DNA from: Cloeon dipterum | Taxonomy: Eukaryota; Arthropoda; Insecta; Ephemeroptera; Baetidae | Length of the DNA: 64,000 bases | Direction of reading: 5' to 3' | Assembly: GCF_949628265.1 (NCBI RefSeq) | Contig: NC_088787.1 | Coordinates: 1,478,501-1,542,500, forward strand | Shown: piece by piece, positions 34,068 to 44,200 of the stretch | How the letters are laid out: each line of letters opens with the position of its first letter | Position numbering within the stretch: position 1 is the stretch's first letter | Notes under the pieces: generated by a model | The model's database searches: none | Seen by the model: the letters and a program-made list of their open reading frames with translations, nothing else | Told to the model about the DNA's origin: nothing | Program-made: the position numbers and the translations under genes

Positions 34068-34168
34068 GTCACGTGACTTGATTCGCGAGGCACAGGCATC
34101 CACACCGCCACCGCACTGCTCACTCAGCTCACAACGAGAAGAGGAGCCGCGCGAGAAGCACGCACGAG
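34068..34168 (+). promoter_or_regulatory. Y10 promoter E-box and non-coding first exon
   Basis: GTCACGTGAC at 34068-34077, TTGATTCGCGAGGCACAGGC, then AGAAGAGGAGCCGCGCGAG and donor GTGAGTTTGCTCTCTAGC. Confidence 0.7.
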
Positions 34169-34435
34169 GTGAGTTTGCTCTCTAGCAATATTTTGCTTTA
34201 TCGGCGCACTGAGAATCTGAAAATTTAAATATACATATTAACCCGGTGGAAATCATCATAAATTTAACTCGGAATTTGTGAAAACTCTAGTTAACCCATG
34301 CAAACCTTGTAATAATTTTTGTTTGAATTCCTTACACAAATTAAAGAGAATTGATATGCCAATCAATATCGGTCCTGAAACGAATTAATACATAAACAGT
34401 TTTATTGATTTTTATGCTTTCAGCTCGAAGACACA

Positions 34436-35579
34436 ATGTCTCCGCTCTTCGCCGCCATCTTTTTGTTAGGCTTGAGCGTGGCCAACGCCATCAACTTCAA
34501 AACTGTCTACCAGTGGGATAAACTTGATTACGTCTGGCCATCAGAAGCAAGCAGTTCAATTGAACGGATTAAGCAAAATTTTAAACCCGAGGATGTTGCT
34601 CTTGAATTCATGGCCGTTTTTCGAGAAAGACTTTTTCTAAGCCTTCGTATAAAATCTGGAATTCCCGTCACCCTGGTGTCGCTGCCAATCACATCGACTG
34701 CTCCTCCGAAGCTTGCTCCTTTCCCTTCCTGGGACTTACACGTAAGTCTCTGAATGAATAAAAACTTTTACGCTTTCTTTTTCTCTTGCCAGAAATTAGA
34801 CAAGTGCGACACAATTCAGAGGGCCTACGGAATGGAAGTGGACACTGAGGGTCGGTTGTGGCTGCTTGACAACGGTAGCGGCAATTGTAACAGCAAACTT
34901 TGGATATTCGACCTGCTGAACAACGACACCATAGAGCGCGTTCACAAGTTCCCGGATATAATTGTCTCTTATTCAACGGGAGCGTGGATGCATGATATAG
35001 CGCTCGACAAGACGTCAGACGATTACCTAGCGTACATCACGGACTCATTTTCCGAGCACCTCATAGTTTACAGCCGAAAAATGGACAAATCCTGGTCAGT
35101 TAAAACCCCAGAGAGAAAATGGCAATACTTGGCCCTGTCTCCTAGCAGAGAGTCGTTGTACCTGATTGAATCAATAGGTTCCAAAGACCTGTACTCGGTG
35201 TCTGTTTCTGAGCTGAAGAATGGAGGCGGACGCGCTGCTGTCAAATTTATCGGCGAATTTGCTAGAGGACCTTTCAGAATGTTAATCGACAATGCCAATA
35301 TCTTGTATGCAGCTTTTTACGGCCAGAATTACATCTCGAAATGGAATATTTCGGAGCCCTTTCGTGAGCAGCGATTTTATGAGGTATGATTTAAGATTCG
35401 TCAGGCTTACAATTTATCAAATCACTGCACTGTTTTAGATCGAATATCAGGGTGCTGATCGGCCATTTGCTTTTGCTCTGGACACGAATGGAACTTTATG
35501 GATGACGGTGAGAAGTGGATTCTATTCGGAGAAAAAGCACAAACTGATTAAGGCTGCAGTCGGCACAAGATCACAATAA
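34436..35579 (+). CDS. Yellow/MRJP-like protein Y10, membrane anchor lost (subfamily B)
   Basis: Exons 34436-34741, 34793-35383 and 35439-35579 give 345 aa with the stop TAA at 35577-35579, inside what is exon 4 in all relatives. It has signal peptide MSPLFAAIFLLGLSVANA; marks VYQWDKLDYVWPSEAS, FMAVFRERLFLSLR, IPVTLVSLP, GRLWLLDNGSGNC, IALDKTSDDYLAYITDS, LIVYSR, LALSP and DLYSVSVSE. It ends in HKLIKAAVGTRSQ. A decayed anchor exon downstream (35677-35765) retains only AWLTLRM-like traces without the helix. The propeller is otherwise uninterrupted, so this copy may make a soluble secreted protein, like ordinary Yellow/MRJP proteins, rather than being dead. The second intron is only 51 bp. Confidence 0.82.
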
Positions 35580-35676
35580 TTTAACGCGTCGCTATAGGTA
35601 AATAAAATCAAATTTCACTTTATTATTCCACTACTATAGGTTGTATACGATAAATAATAAACGTCTTTCGTTTTTA

Positions 35677-35765
35677 GAAATCCTTCGGATGTCGTGAAAA
35701 GCAGGCAAACGACGACAGTTCTATCTTTGCGTGGCTGACCTTGCGGATGTCTATACTAATATGAC
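35677..35765 (+). pseudogene. Decayed anchor exon of Y10
   Basis: Sequence resembling the subfamily B anchor exon but with most of the transmembrane segment deleted: TCGGATGTCGTGAAAAGCAG near its start matches the Y4 stalk, and GCGTGGCTGACCTTGCGGAT matches AWLTLRM. Not reachable in frame because of the stop in exon 4. Confidence 0.6.
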
Positions 35766-36284
35766 TAATGGAAACTATAACATCTTTTGCATTAATATAA
35801 ATAGTTAATTAAATACAATACCGCTTTGGTTTTCCATGTTTTTAACAGAATAACATTTTATTTGTAAGAATATTTCGTGGCAAATAAAAATAAATATTGC
35901 ATTTTCCCTAATTAAACTGTTGCTTTTTCACTTATATGTCATGTTAAAAATTCTCTCAATAAAAATTTTCTAACGAAGCAAGAATATACTGAGGGGTTGA
36001 CAATGTTTGTTTTTGCTATAGAAAGCAGCGTTGGCGAAAACGCCGCCACACCGAGAAGCCTTTATTTTTCAATGAAATTTAATTTTAATAATTTTGTAAA
36101 AATCAGGAAAAACAAAATAATAAAAACTGGCGAGCAAACATAATCTTTTCTTAATTATTTTTATGTATTAACAAGCAAGAATAAACAAGTAAACTATTTG
36201 CTTTTAGATTTATTTACGCGTTTTCTGTTCTAGTGTGTATTAAGATCGGTCGAGTCGCCGAAACTGATTGTGATTGTGAGTGCA
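35766..36284. other. Intergenic, AT-rich
   Basis: The 3' flank of Y10, with AT-rich sequence similar in parts to the flank of Y4. Nothing else recognised. Confidence 0.35.
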
Positions 36285-36400
36285 CGCCGGCGGAGAAGAG
36301 ATAAAAAACAGCAAAGCGATCGCTCGCTCGCTCTTTCATGAGCCACGCGAAAATGAGCCTTGAAAAAATCTGCGTGCGCCGAATAATATTATCCTGTTGA
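36285..36400 (-). promoter_or_regulatory. Conserved intergenic block U, inverted partial copy
   Basis: On the minus strand: ATTCGGCGCACGCAGATTTT, AAGGCTCATTTTCGCGTGGC, AAAGAGCGAGCGAGCGATCG. Only the downstream half of the block is present; the CTCGAGAGTACT part is missing. Confidence 0.5.
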
Positions 36401-36404
36401 GCGT

Positions 36405-36513
36405 CATGTAACGCGTGACCCGATTCGCGAGGCGGAGGCAACCGCATCGCCCGGCACAGCAACAGCACAGAGCACACAACGAGAAGAGGAGCCGCGCGAG
36501 AGGCACGCTCTGG
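36405..36513 (+). promoter_or_regulatory. Y11 promoter with altered E-box, and non-coding first exon
   Basis: The region matches other array promoters (CGATTCGCGAGGCGGAGGC, ACAACGAGAAGAGGAGCCGC, donor GTGAGTTCG), but the palindrome has become TAACGCGTGACC, so CACGTG is absent. Y11 is the only plus-strand gene here without it. Confidence 0.6.
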
Positions 36514-36574
36514 GTGAGTTCGTTCTCATGTGTAATATTCGGTTTTTATCTGCGGCACCGGGTTCCGTGTTGCT

Positions 36575-37115
36575 TCCCGCCGGGCAGAAGTCGAAATAAT
36601 GGCGGCGAAAATCAGGACACATTCCAGTGGTCAATCAGAAGCGCCGAAAAAGAAGCGTGCCGACCTAATAATTTAACTCCCGCGATTTTTTTTTTACATT
36701 TCCGCAAGCTTGATGAGCTTGATGATTGAACGGTAAATTTGCAATTTACCGGGATAATCAGCTATTTTCAAAGAAATAACAACAAAAATATCAGTCAGCT
36801 TGATTAATTCGCCCATTTTGAAGCTGCGCAGTAAACTTGTGCGCATCTTAACCATGCGCAGTGTGTTCAGATCGCTTTTTCAGCTCACGAAGAGGCCAAA
36901 ACACATCACTGCGCATGCGTGACACAAATCAAAACCTTCTGCGCAGTCGTAATTCCCACCGGGGGCCGGATTGCGATCTGTGTTGGTTTTCGCGCTGGTT
37001 AGAAGTCGTATGGCGTCAAAATAATGGCGGCCAATCAAGAGCGTCGAAAAAGAGGTGTGCCGACCTAATAATATCATTCCCGTGTATTTTGTTACATTTC
37101 CATTAGCCTGATTTC
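36575..37115. repeat. Dispersed GCGCATGC-rich repeat, copy 3 (reversed), in the Y11 first intron
   Basis: The reverse complement of copies 1 and 2, more diverged. Two similar segments, about 36630-36690 and 37030-37085 (AATCA-AGCG-CGAAAAAGA..GTGCCGACCTAATAAT), stand in the same orientation at its ends. Internal TGCGCATGCGT and CTGCGCAGT motifs are retained. Confidence 0.6.
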
Positions 37116-37149
37116 AATAGATTTTTTATGCTTTTTCAGCTCGAACGCA

Positions 37150-39125
37150 ATGTCCGCGTTCTTTGCTGCCATCTTATTTCATGGTCTGTGCCTGGCCAAC
37201 GCCGTCAACTTCACAACCGTCTACGAGTGGGATCAATTTTATGTCACACAGGACAGTTCTGGAAAACACATTTGTACAACATCTGTTCTATTTCATTACA
37301 TGGCTTTTTTCGGAGAAAGGCTGTTTCTAAGTCAAGATATCTACGGCGGAATTTCCGCCACACTCTTGTGGCTGCCAACGAGTGGAACGTCAACTAAAGG
37401 TCAGTTTCGGTTTTAAACACCAAACCACTCCCTAAAATTCCCAAAAAACAAAAGATGACCCCGTAGTTGGGGTTTACTAATTAATAGAGAGTATAATCAA
37501 GAATTATAAAACCTTTTTTATTAAGGGGAAGAAGGTAATACCCCTAAACCCTTTTGCTTGTCAGGGGTAGGTCGAGACAATTACCAAGGATTTTTGTGGT
37601 TATAATCCATACACCAATTATAGGATTAATCCACGGTAGGTTATGGTTTTAAAACATTGCTGTGCGGTTTAGTAAAATGACAAACTGTGGATATTTACTG
37701 GGTTGGTAATTTTTTTAGGTTTGAATAGATGTGATTCACCAAAAAGTCATCAGGACAGGCATCAAACGTCGACTGATCCTCCTATGCCTGATGCTTTCCC
37801 ATCCTGGGATTTACATGTAAGTCTCTGAATGAAAAAGACATTTTCGATTATGTTACATTATAAAAAATATAATTTTATTTCTATCGTCAGAAAGAAGACA
37901 ACTGCGATTCTATTCAGTGGGCCAGAGGATTGGAAACGGACCCTGATGGTCGGTTGTGGGTGCTTGATCAAGGTAGCATCAATTGTTCGAGCAAAATTTG
38001 GATATTCGACCTGCTCAACAACGACAAAACCGAGTTGATTCACCAGTTCCCGGACACAGTCGTCTCTCATACTTATAGAGAAAGATGGCTGCTCGATATA
38101 GTACTCGACAAAACCCCAGACGATTTCCTTGCGTACATCACTGATTCTTATTCTGAGCACATTGTAGTTTACAGCCGAAAAACGGACAAATCCTGGTCAG
38201 TAAGAACAACAGGGAGAAAATGGTTTTCCTTGGCCCTCTCTCCTAACAGGGAAGCGAGACAGTTGTACCTTGGAAGACATAATTCCAAAGAACTGTATTC
38301 ATTGTCTGTGTCTGAGCTGAGGAATGAAGGTGGAAACGCTACAATTAAATTTATCGGCCAATGCTCTGAAGAACCCACCAGAATGTTATTCAACAATGCC
38401 AATGTCTTGTATGCCACCTTTTACCAGAAGAATTTCGTCTCCATGTGGAATATTTCGGAGCCATTCCGTGAGCAGCGGTTGCTTGAGGTAATACGTCCCT
38501 ATAATTCAAGCTTCGTCATTCTAACAATATCAAAAAGTTAGGAGTGCTGGATAATAAGGAGTATTTAAATATTGCTTTGGACACAAACGGCAGTTTGTGG
38601 ATGACTTTGAGTACTTCACCAGGTGTCGAAGGGACTAGGTTTAAAATACTCAAGGCTGCAGTCGGTGCAAGGTCATATTTATTCAGTTCGTCCTCAGGTA
38701 AATAAAATCCAATTAACTTTCCATTAAATGAGAAATACGATACAGTTTTTCCTGTATCACCCCATGTTTCTGTTATTTAGACTAATCGTGATTTTATATT
38801 ATAAAGTTTATGAATATAATTCAAAACACCAAACCCACCCACAGAGTTTTATGATTTTCTTTTTAACACTGTTCTTTTTGCAGCCTTGCCTACGCCTCAA
38901 GTGAACGAAAGAAGCAGAGGATGTGCTGGTCTGGAAGAGAATTACCGCAAAAGTCAGTCTTTGGTGACAATTTTGATTTGGTTGCTGGTGTTTTGCGCGG
39001 TCTTGAGCGGCACTGTCATTGCTTGGCTGACCCTGAAGATGAAAAGAATGCAACCCTTTATTAGGCGGAATTCGGAGGACAATCTGCTTGAGCTAATACC
39101 TAACAATGACGAAACTTGTAATTAA
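37150..39125 (+). CDS. Yellow/MRJP-like type I membrane protein Y11 (subfamily B), rearranged
   Basis: A continuous frame of about 448 aa exists if the exons are 37150-37399, 37719-37816, 37891-38487, 38538-38697 and 38884-39125. It has signal peptide MSAFFAAILFHGLCLANA; marks VYEWDQFY, MAFFGERLFLSQDIY, GRLWVLDQGSINC, DIVLDKTPDDFLAYITDS, IVVYSR, LALSP and YLGRHNSKELYSLSVSE. The anchor exon has a short stalk, a helix (ILIWLLVFCAVLSGTVIAWL) and a basic tail (TLKMKRMQPF). Two oddities: exon 2 is split by about 320 bp of new sequence that can be removed as an intron, adding a short stretch containing KSHQDRHQTS; and the next-to-last propeller intron has shrunk to about 50 bp with an adenine-rich acceptor (ATCAAAAAG). 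The promoter E-box is also lost. The gene may be active or in early decay. Confidence 0.65.
37400..37718. other. New insert in Y11 coding exon 2, possible gained intron
   Basis: Homologous exons are uninterrupted here. The insert starts at AAAG|GTCAGTTT and ends at TTTTTTTAG|GTTTG, usable splice sites with matching phase (exon pieces of 250 and 98 bp, total 116 codons, no stop). ACGTCAACT before and ACGTCGACT after may be an imperfect duplication at the insertion point. The inserted DNA is not recognised. Confidence 0.55.
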
Positions 39126-40310
39126 ATAAACTTTACTCTCTTATTGAGCATAAGTTCTATTCTATAAAAATGTGTTGCATTAAAAAATAAAATATATCAC
39201 AGCTTGTCTTTTTTAACTTCATAATTTTCATTTGTAAGAATATTTCGAGGTTAATAAAAATGCAATATATATGCGCATTTCCAAGATAAACTTTTGCTTA
39301 GTCTAGAGTTCACTCATTTTGATACGTATTTCTTGCTCGCTACCTCAATTCGTTTTCTTAAATTCGAACAAGCAATATATTCTCGGTCAGAGGAGGCAGC
39401 CAACCAATGAGCAGAGACTTTGAATGGCTTGAAGGAAAATTAATGAAATGCCGGCAGCGGCTCTTGAGGAAACCACAACTAAAAGCGAGAAGGATTCCGT
39501 TTTTGGCCCTCCCAAATCACAAAATAAATTGAAGGGACTAAGGAGGGTATTAATGTTTTCCACATTGTTACACAAAATTGTGTTGCGATTAATTTTATAG
39601 GTCAAATAAATCATAATCACAAGTGTAAATCTTACAGATAGAAAGTAAAACAATTTAACACATTTTAAGGGTGCTTATTTGAAACAAAGTGTTTCAATAT
39701 TAAAAAACGGGATTATTTTGCTGTCATCTTCACGGAGAGCTGAATATGGGATAATTATAATTAATGCCCGCTGTTGGGGGGTTTGAATTTTGAATCCTAT
39801 GGGCTTTCGAAACTAGTGAAATGAGCAAGAAAAATTGAGGCTGTGACATAGGCAATGCGCCAAGCATGATCGTAGAACAAATTGCCTGTTTTAAACTTTT
39901 GCAGGCGTTCAATAGCAACCATCATATCTGTGTAACTCTCTTTTTAAAAATTTCCCGCTTCCCATCACCTTGTTCACAAATAATTTATCGTTGCGCCATT
40001 AGTTTACCCAACGGAAGGCGAGGAACAGCGCCATCTGCAGCAGTTTTTCAGAACAGAAACAAAAAATCGCAGTTGTGGGAATCATTAATTCTGACACTCT
40101 AGCATTTTTGGTTGCCGCAAAACATTGTGGAAAAAGAAATAATTACACCTTCTTAGAAAACAAGAGCTTCTCAACCTCTTCTCATTTCTCTCGCTTTCAG
40201 AAATAAACCTGAAAATCCTGAGATTACCCTGACATACCATCAACCTGCAAGACAATAGTGAAAGCAAGAGGAAATCTTTTAAATTATTGTAAAATTTTGA
40301 AAATTGTTAA
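39126..40310. other. Intergenic between the Yellow array and the lectin cluster
   Basis: No gene seen. 39400-39500 repeats the CCAATGAGCAG block at 7513-7615. 39830-40000 (GGCAATGCGCCAAGCATGAT..AAATTGCCTGTTTTAAACTT) resembles 62300-62450 upstream of L4, so it is probably a lectin-gene upstream segment. Confidence 0.4.
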
Positions 40311-40560
40311 ATCTGCAAAAGCTGTGCTCGTGTGTTCCCAATATTTTTGCTCTCTTTTTAACAGAAAGCTTGTTTTGCTGTGGACGTGATTTTATGAGTC
40401 CGGATGTGAAGCGTCGTGCATCGGTAACGACGTTTCGCAGAAGCACTACCGTGGGAACATGTCAGGAAAATGACAAGCTCTAACAGGAAACATTATGTCT
40501 GCTTCTGGTGTTGAACGTCATTGTGAACAGAGGCAAAACGCAACATATGCGGCACTGGCG
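40311..40560 (+). pseudogene. Decayed duplicate of the lectin promoter and 5' leader
   Basis: The segment from TTTTGCTCTCTTTTTAACAG through GATTTTATGAGTCCGGATGT to GCAAAACGCAACATATG parallels the L1 leader at about 41020-41260 (..TTTTATGAGGCCGGATGTGC..CGAAACGCAACATGG) but no lectin coding sequence follows. The same decayed copy sits upstream of L2 at about 52470-52720 on the minus strand. Confidence 0.55.
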
Positions 40561-40791
40561 TAGGGTTCGGTATATCAACTTTGATATATCAATTTTGATA
40601 TGATATTTTAAATATCATATCAATATCATCGTTGATATTTTGAATATCAGAAAATATCAGCTGATATTTCGGAAAAATATCTGATATATCTTGATATTTT
40701 GGTGTAAAATATCAATATCATCGCAGATATTTAGAATATCATATCAATATCAGATTTTTGATATCGTTTTTGGCGTGAGTACCGATCCCTA
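40561..40791. mobile_element. hAT-like MITE, 231 bp
   Basis: Ends TAGGGTTCGGTA and TACCGATCCCTA are imperfect inverted repeats. The element is flanked by a perfect 8-bp direct repeat CACTGGCG (40553-40560 and 40792-40799), the size typical of hAT insertions. The inside is a degenerate GATATT/AATATC array with no coding capacity. The paralogous arm (about 52460-52485, minus strand) has a single CACTGGCG and no element, an empty site. Confidence 0.85.
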
Positions 40792-41044
40792 CACTGGCGA
40801 ACGGGCTCATTTTTCAATTATTCTCTTTGCTCTCAATCCTCGAGCCCAGCATAGTGTCATTTTTTAGAAAATGAAAATCGAGACAATTTAAATCCAGGCA
40901 GGTAATAAAATTTTCTCCGCTCATAACATTACAAAGTATATGCAATTGTTTAAGTACCGTCAAAACATTGTGGTCTCTCTGCAAATTTATTAACACACGA
41001 AAGCGGTGCTTGCGTGTTCCTTCCATTTTTGCTCTCTTTTAACA

Positions 41045-41256
41045 TATAAAAGTCTGCTCTGTGGTGGACTAGATTTTATGAGGCCGGATGTGCATGGTGT
41101 ACGTGCAAAACGGCGTCGAAGCGAAAGCGCAGCACTTCCATTAAAACTGCTGTCGCAATCATCGTTTCAGCAAAAGCACAAGCAGACAGGAAACAGTCCC
41201 TCTCGTCTCTCTGGCCGCTGGCGTTGAAAGTCACTTTGAACAGAGCGAAACGCAAC
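41045..41256 (+). promoter_or_regulatory. L1 promoter (TATA box) and 5' leader
   Basis: TATAAAAG at about 41045-41052 in a CTCTCTTTTAACATATAAAAG context. The leader that follows (TCTGCTCTGTGGTGGACTAG ... CGAAACGCAACATGG) is shared with L2 and L3. Transcription probably starts about 30 bp past the TATA box. Confidence 0.65.
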
Positions 41257-44200
41257 ATGGTTCTGGTGCACAGGCTCCTTTTTCGAGTCCTCTTTCTGCT
41301 CGCAATCCTCGTAATTGTTGCAGGTTTGTTTATTAATTCAAATTCACGTCTTGAATCATACTGTTTTCTTTAGAGGTTTGGGGTGCGAAAACTAGCAAGC
41401 AGAAATCAACAACCAGAGCCCTGAAAAAAAAGATCAGCAAATCGACAACTAGAATAAAATTCAGGCCAACGACCACCATTCCGAAATCCGAGCGTCCATA
41501 TGAATTTTGCAGAAAATACAATCGAATAAAAAAGGTTGATTCATAGTTTTAAAGCATTCCTTGTCAAGTATGTTTTTTTAATCAGAACGTACAAGACACG
41601 GCACTAAGTGATGGTTAAGCAACATTTTTCTTTAATTTGACAATTTTAAAATTTGAATACCTTATTCAAGATTTCCTCGTAGGAAAGCAAAGTATATATT
41701 TTATATCAAAATTAAAAACAGTGATTAATTTGTATCAAAGACATCATAACTGAAGTTCTTCACGATCGAGGCTGGCCTATCGGATCATACAATTTAAGAG
41801 GATTCAAAATTACCTTCGACACTAACGACAAAGTAAATTCTGTATGCCAAATCTTAGAATGAACTCGAAATTTTCCTTCAAATAGGTCGAGTACGGCAGA
41901 GCAGTGGAGGCGTGTTTGTACCGGAAAATGCAACTGCTGACAATCGACAAAATATATGATTCGTTTTCTAAGTTCTTGATGTTCGTCGATGGCCAATATT
42001 TCAAAGGTTCAAAACTGATAAATAAATTAAAAATTATAACCTTGCTTCAGAGGACATAGAGTTCTTGTGGACGAGTGCGGAGCCGTGTTCGAAGAGCGAT
42101 CCACTGAACAAAGCAACAAATTCGTGCTCCAGCGTCACCTGGTGTCCAAACAATGTGGAAACTCGACTAAACTACACGTTGAATTTGAGCAAATTTATTC
42201 CACCATACTGCATTATTTACAGAATTCAGACGAAGAAATTCGAACCGATGTATTGCTCAAAAAAATCTCATTTTAAGTGCGAGGTAATAAGGCCATCTTT
42301 AATGAACAATAATATATACATATAATCTTCTTGAATTTAGTCGGCGTGCTCGAGACCAGTGTGTCCGTCAGAGAATGAGTGCCATAAAGACGTGAATGAA
42401 CATTATTGAGATTTTAATGGTTAAGCAAACAGTGAAATTCTGGCAGGAGTCCTTATTTGAAGTAATTAGTGGGAAAACGTACCTCAAAAAAGGTTCCTTT
42501 TAAATTTTCTTTAGAAACCTTTCTTAATTTATTAAAAACAGAACACGAAATCCGCGGAACGTGGGAGCAAACCGAATCTGGCTTTTATTTCCTTGGAGAA
42601 AAATTTGTATTTTTCTAAAATTTCTCAAACAAATAAAAAACCTATTCCCGTAGGTGAACTGGCAGGAAAATTGGATGACATGCTGCAGTCTGGGCCTCAA
42701 ACCTTTAGCTCTGACTAACTCGCTATCGGTTCATTTCGACAGATCAAATTCCCGTAAAGCTCTTTTAAAATCTTTCCTTTATATGAGATTGATCACTAGA
42801 GTTTAATTTTTGACAACGCAAAACAAATTCAGAGGGTCAATTTTGGTTATTTAGCAGAACATACGAGTGAAAACAAAAAAACATTACTTTGAAGATATAT
42901 CTCCTAATCTCCTGACCCTGACACTAGCACCACAAGAACGTCGGCACGTATCAGAGAATAAGCGAGTGGCCCTCTGATTGGCCTGATCGTAACATCAAAA
43001 GTTTTAACGCCTTTCAGAGCCAGAGGTCAGAGTATAGCACCCGCGGTTGTTCGTCAGCGTTCTTTGTAACGCTTTTTGAACGGCTCAACCGATTATCGGT
43101 ACGCCGACTGACAATGAGTGATTTAGGCTTCTAAATTTAATCCAGCTTCAGGTATCGATATTTGCACTGTCTAAAAACCACTTTTGCAGCCATGCAGGGT
43201 CTGGTGTACTGGTCGGCCATGACTCGATTGGGATGTCCGTATTTCTTTGAAAACTGCCTCCACAACGCATCGGAATCGTACGATATGGACATATATGGAG
43301 TCCGACAAGGAGGCTCTTGTGTGGCCGTTTCGAACAGAAACCCACAGGGCCAGTACTGGAATAGCTGGATTCTGGCAGGGAAAATCACCCTTTGCTCCTC
43401 CAAACTGCTGTTGGGCTGCCAAGGAACGGAACAGACTTTCGAAATCAGGGTAACAAAAAACAATAATTTTACTGATTTAAAAAATATCTGGTAGGATGAC
43501 ACAGCTAGCAACTGCGATCTGCCAGAGTGCACAGGGATACCTGATTGCGTCATGGAGGTACAATTATGAATCCTAGAAATAATCTCAAAAATTATTTATT
43601 TTTTTTCCTGTAGGATGAATTGTTCCTGAAGCAACCCTTTCAAGTCTTGCTTGGTGAGTTGGGAATCAAATCCTTCAAACGTATACTTAAATTCAGTTAA
43701 AAGCACCCTGGCGTTTCGGGAATTGGCATTCATGTTGCGACAACAACATCCTTGAGTTGCATAATGAATATGTAACGATTTCACAATAATGACTATCATA
43801 TTTAACTAAATCTGATACCAGGGCACTTGGGACGAGGCCTACAAGCGATGCTGCTCCCTTGGAATGGACCTCCTTTCAGTCTACAATCCAGCCAAGCAAT
43901 ACTGCTTGGGCAATCCTTACAGTTGAGCTTTTTTAAAAGTTTTTTTTCAGGAATTAAAATTAAAAAAACAAAATCAGAAAATAGTAACCCGAATGAGAAA
44001 GGAAATCTGCCTTTTCGGACAGAGGCCTGGACGGCTGGGCGGGATATCGAGTCTTGCCGCGGAAAATTGCGATGGTGCACCGGCTACCTCAATGACTACC
44101 TGAAGAATGACCTGACTTGGAAAAAGGGCCACGATCCGAGATTTGCGAACAACTCGTGCGTCTACATCGACTTTGGGGATCCAGTTGAGCCTAGTCTGGC

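Noticed and set aside
38542-38568. Y11 as an early-terminated pseudogene
   Set aside because: That reading assumes the acceptor GTTAG. An acceptor 4 nt upstream keeps the frame to the transmembrane exon, so I keep it as a gene with lower confidence.
40561-40791. The GATATT array as a simple satellite
   Set aside because: Terminal inverted repeats, an 8-bp target duplication and an empty site in the other arm show it is a transposon insertion.
43137-43553. 138-codon minus-strand frame over L1 exon 11
   Set aside because: Antisense to an exon with clear lectin-domain sequence.
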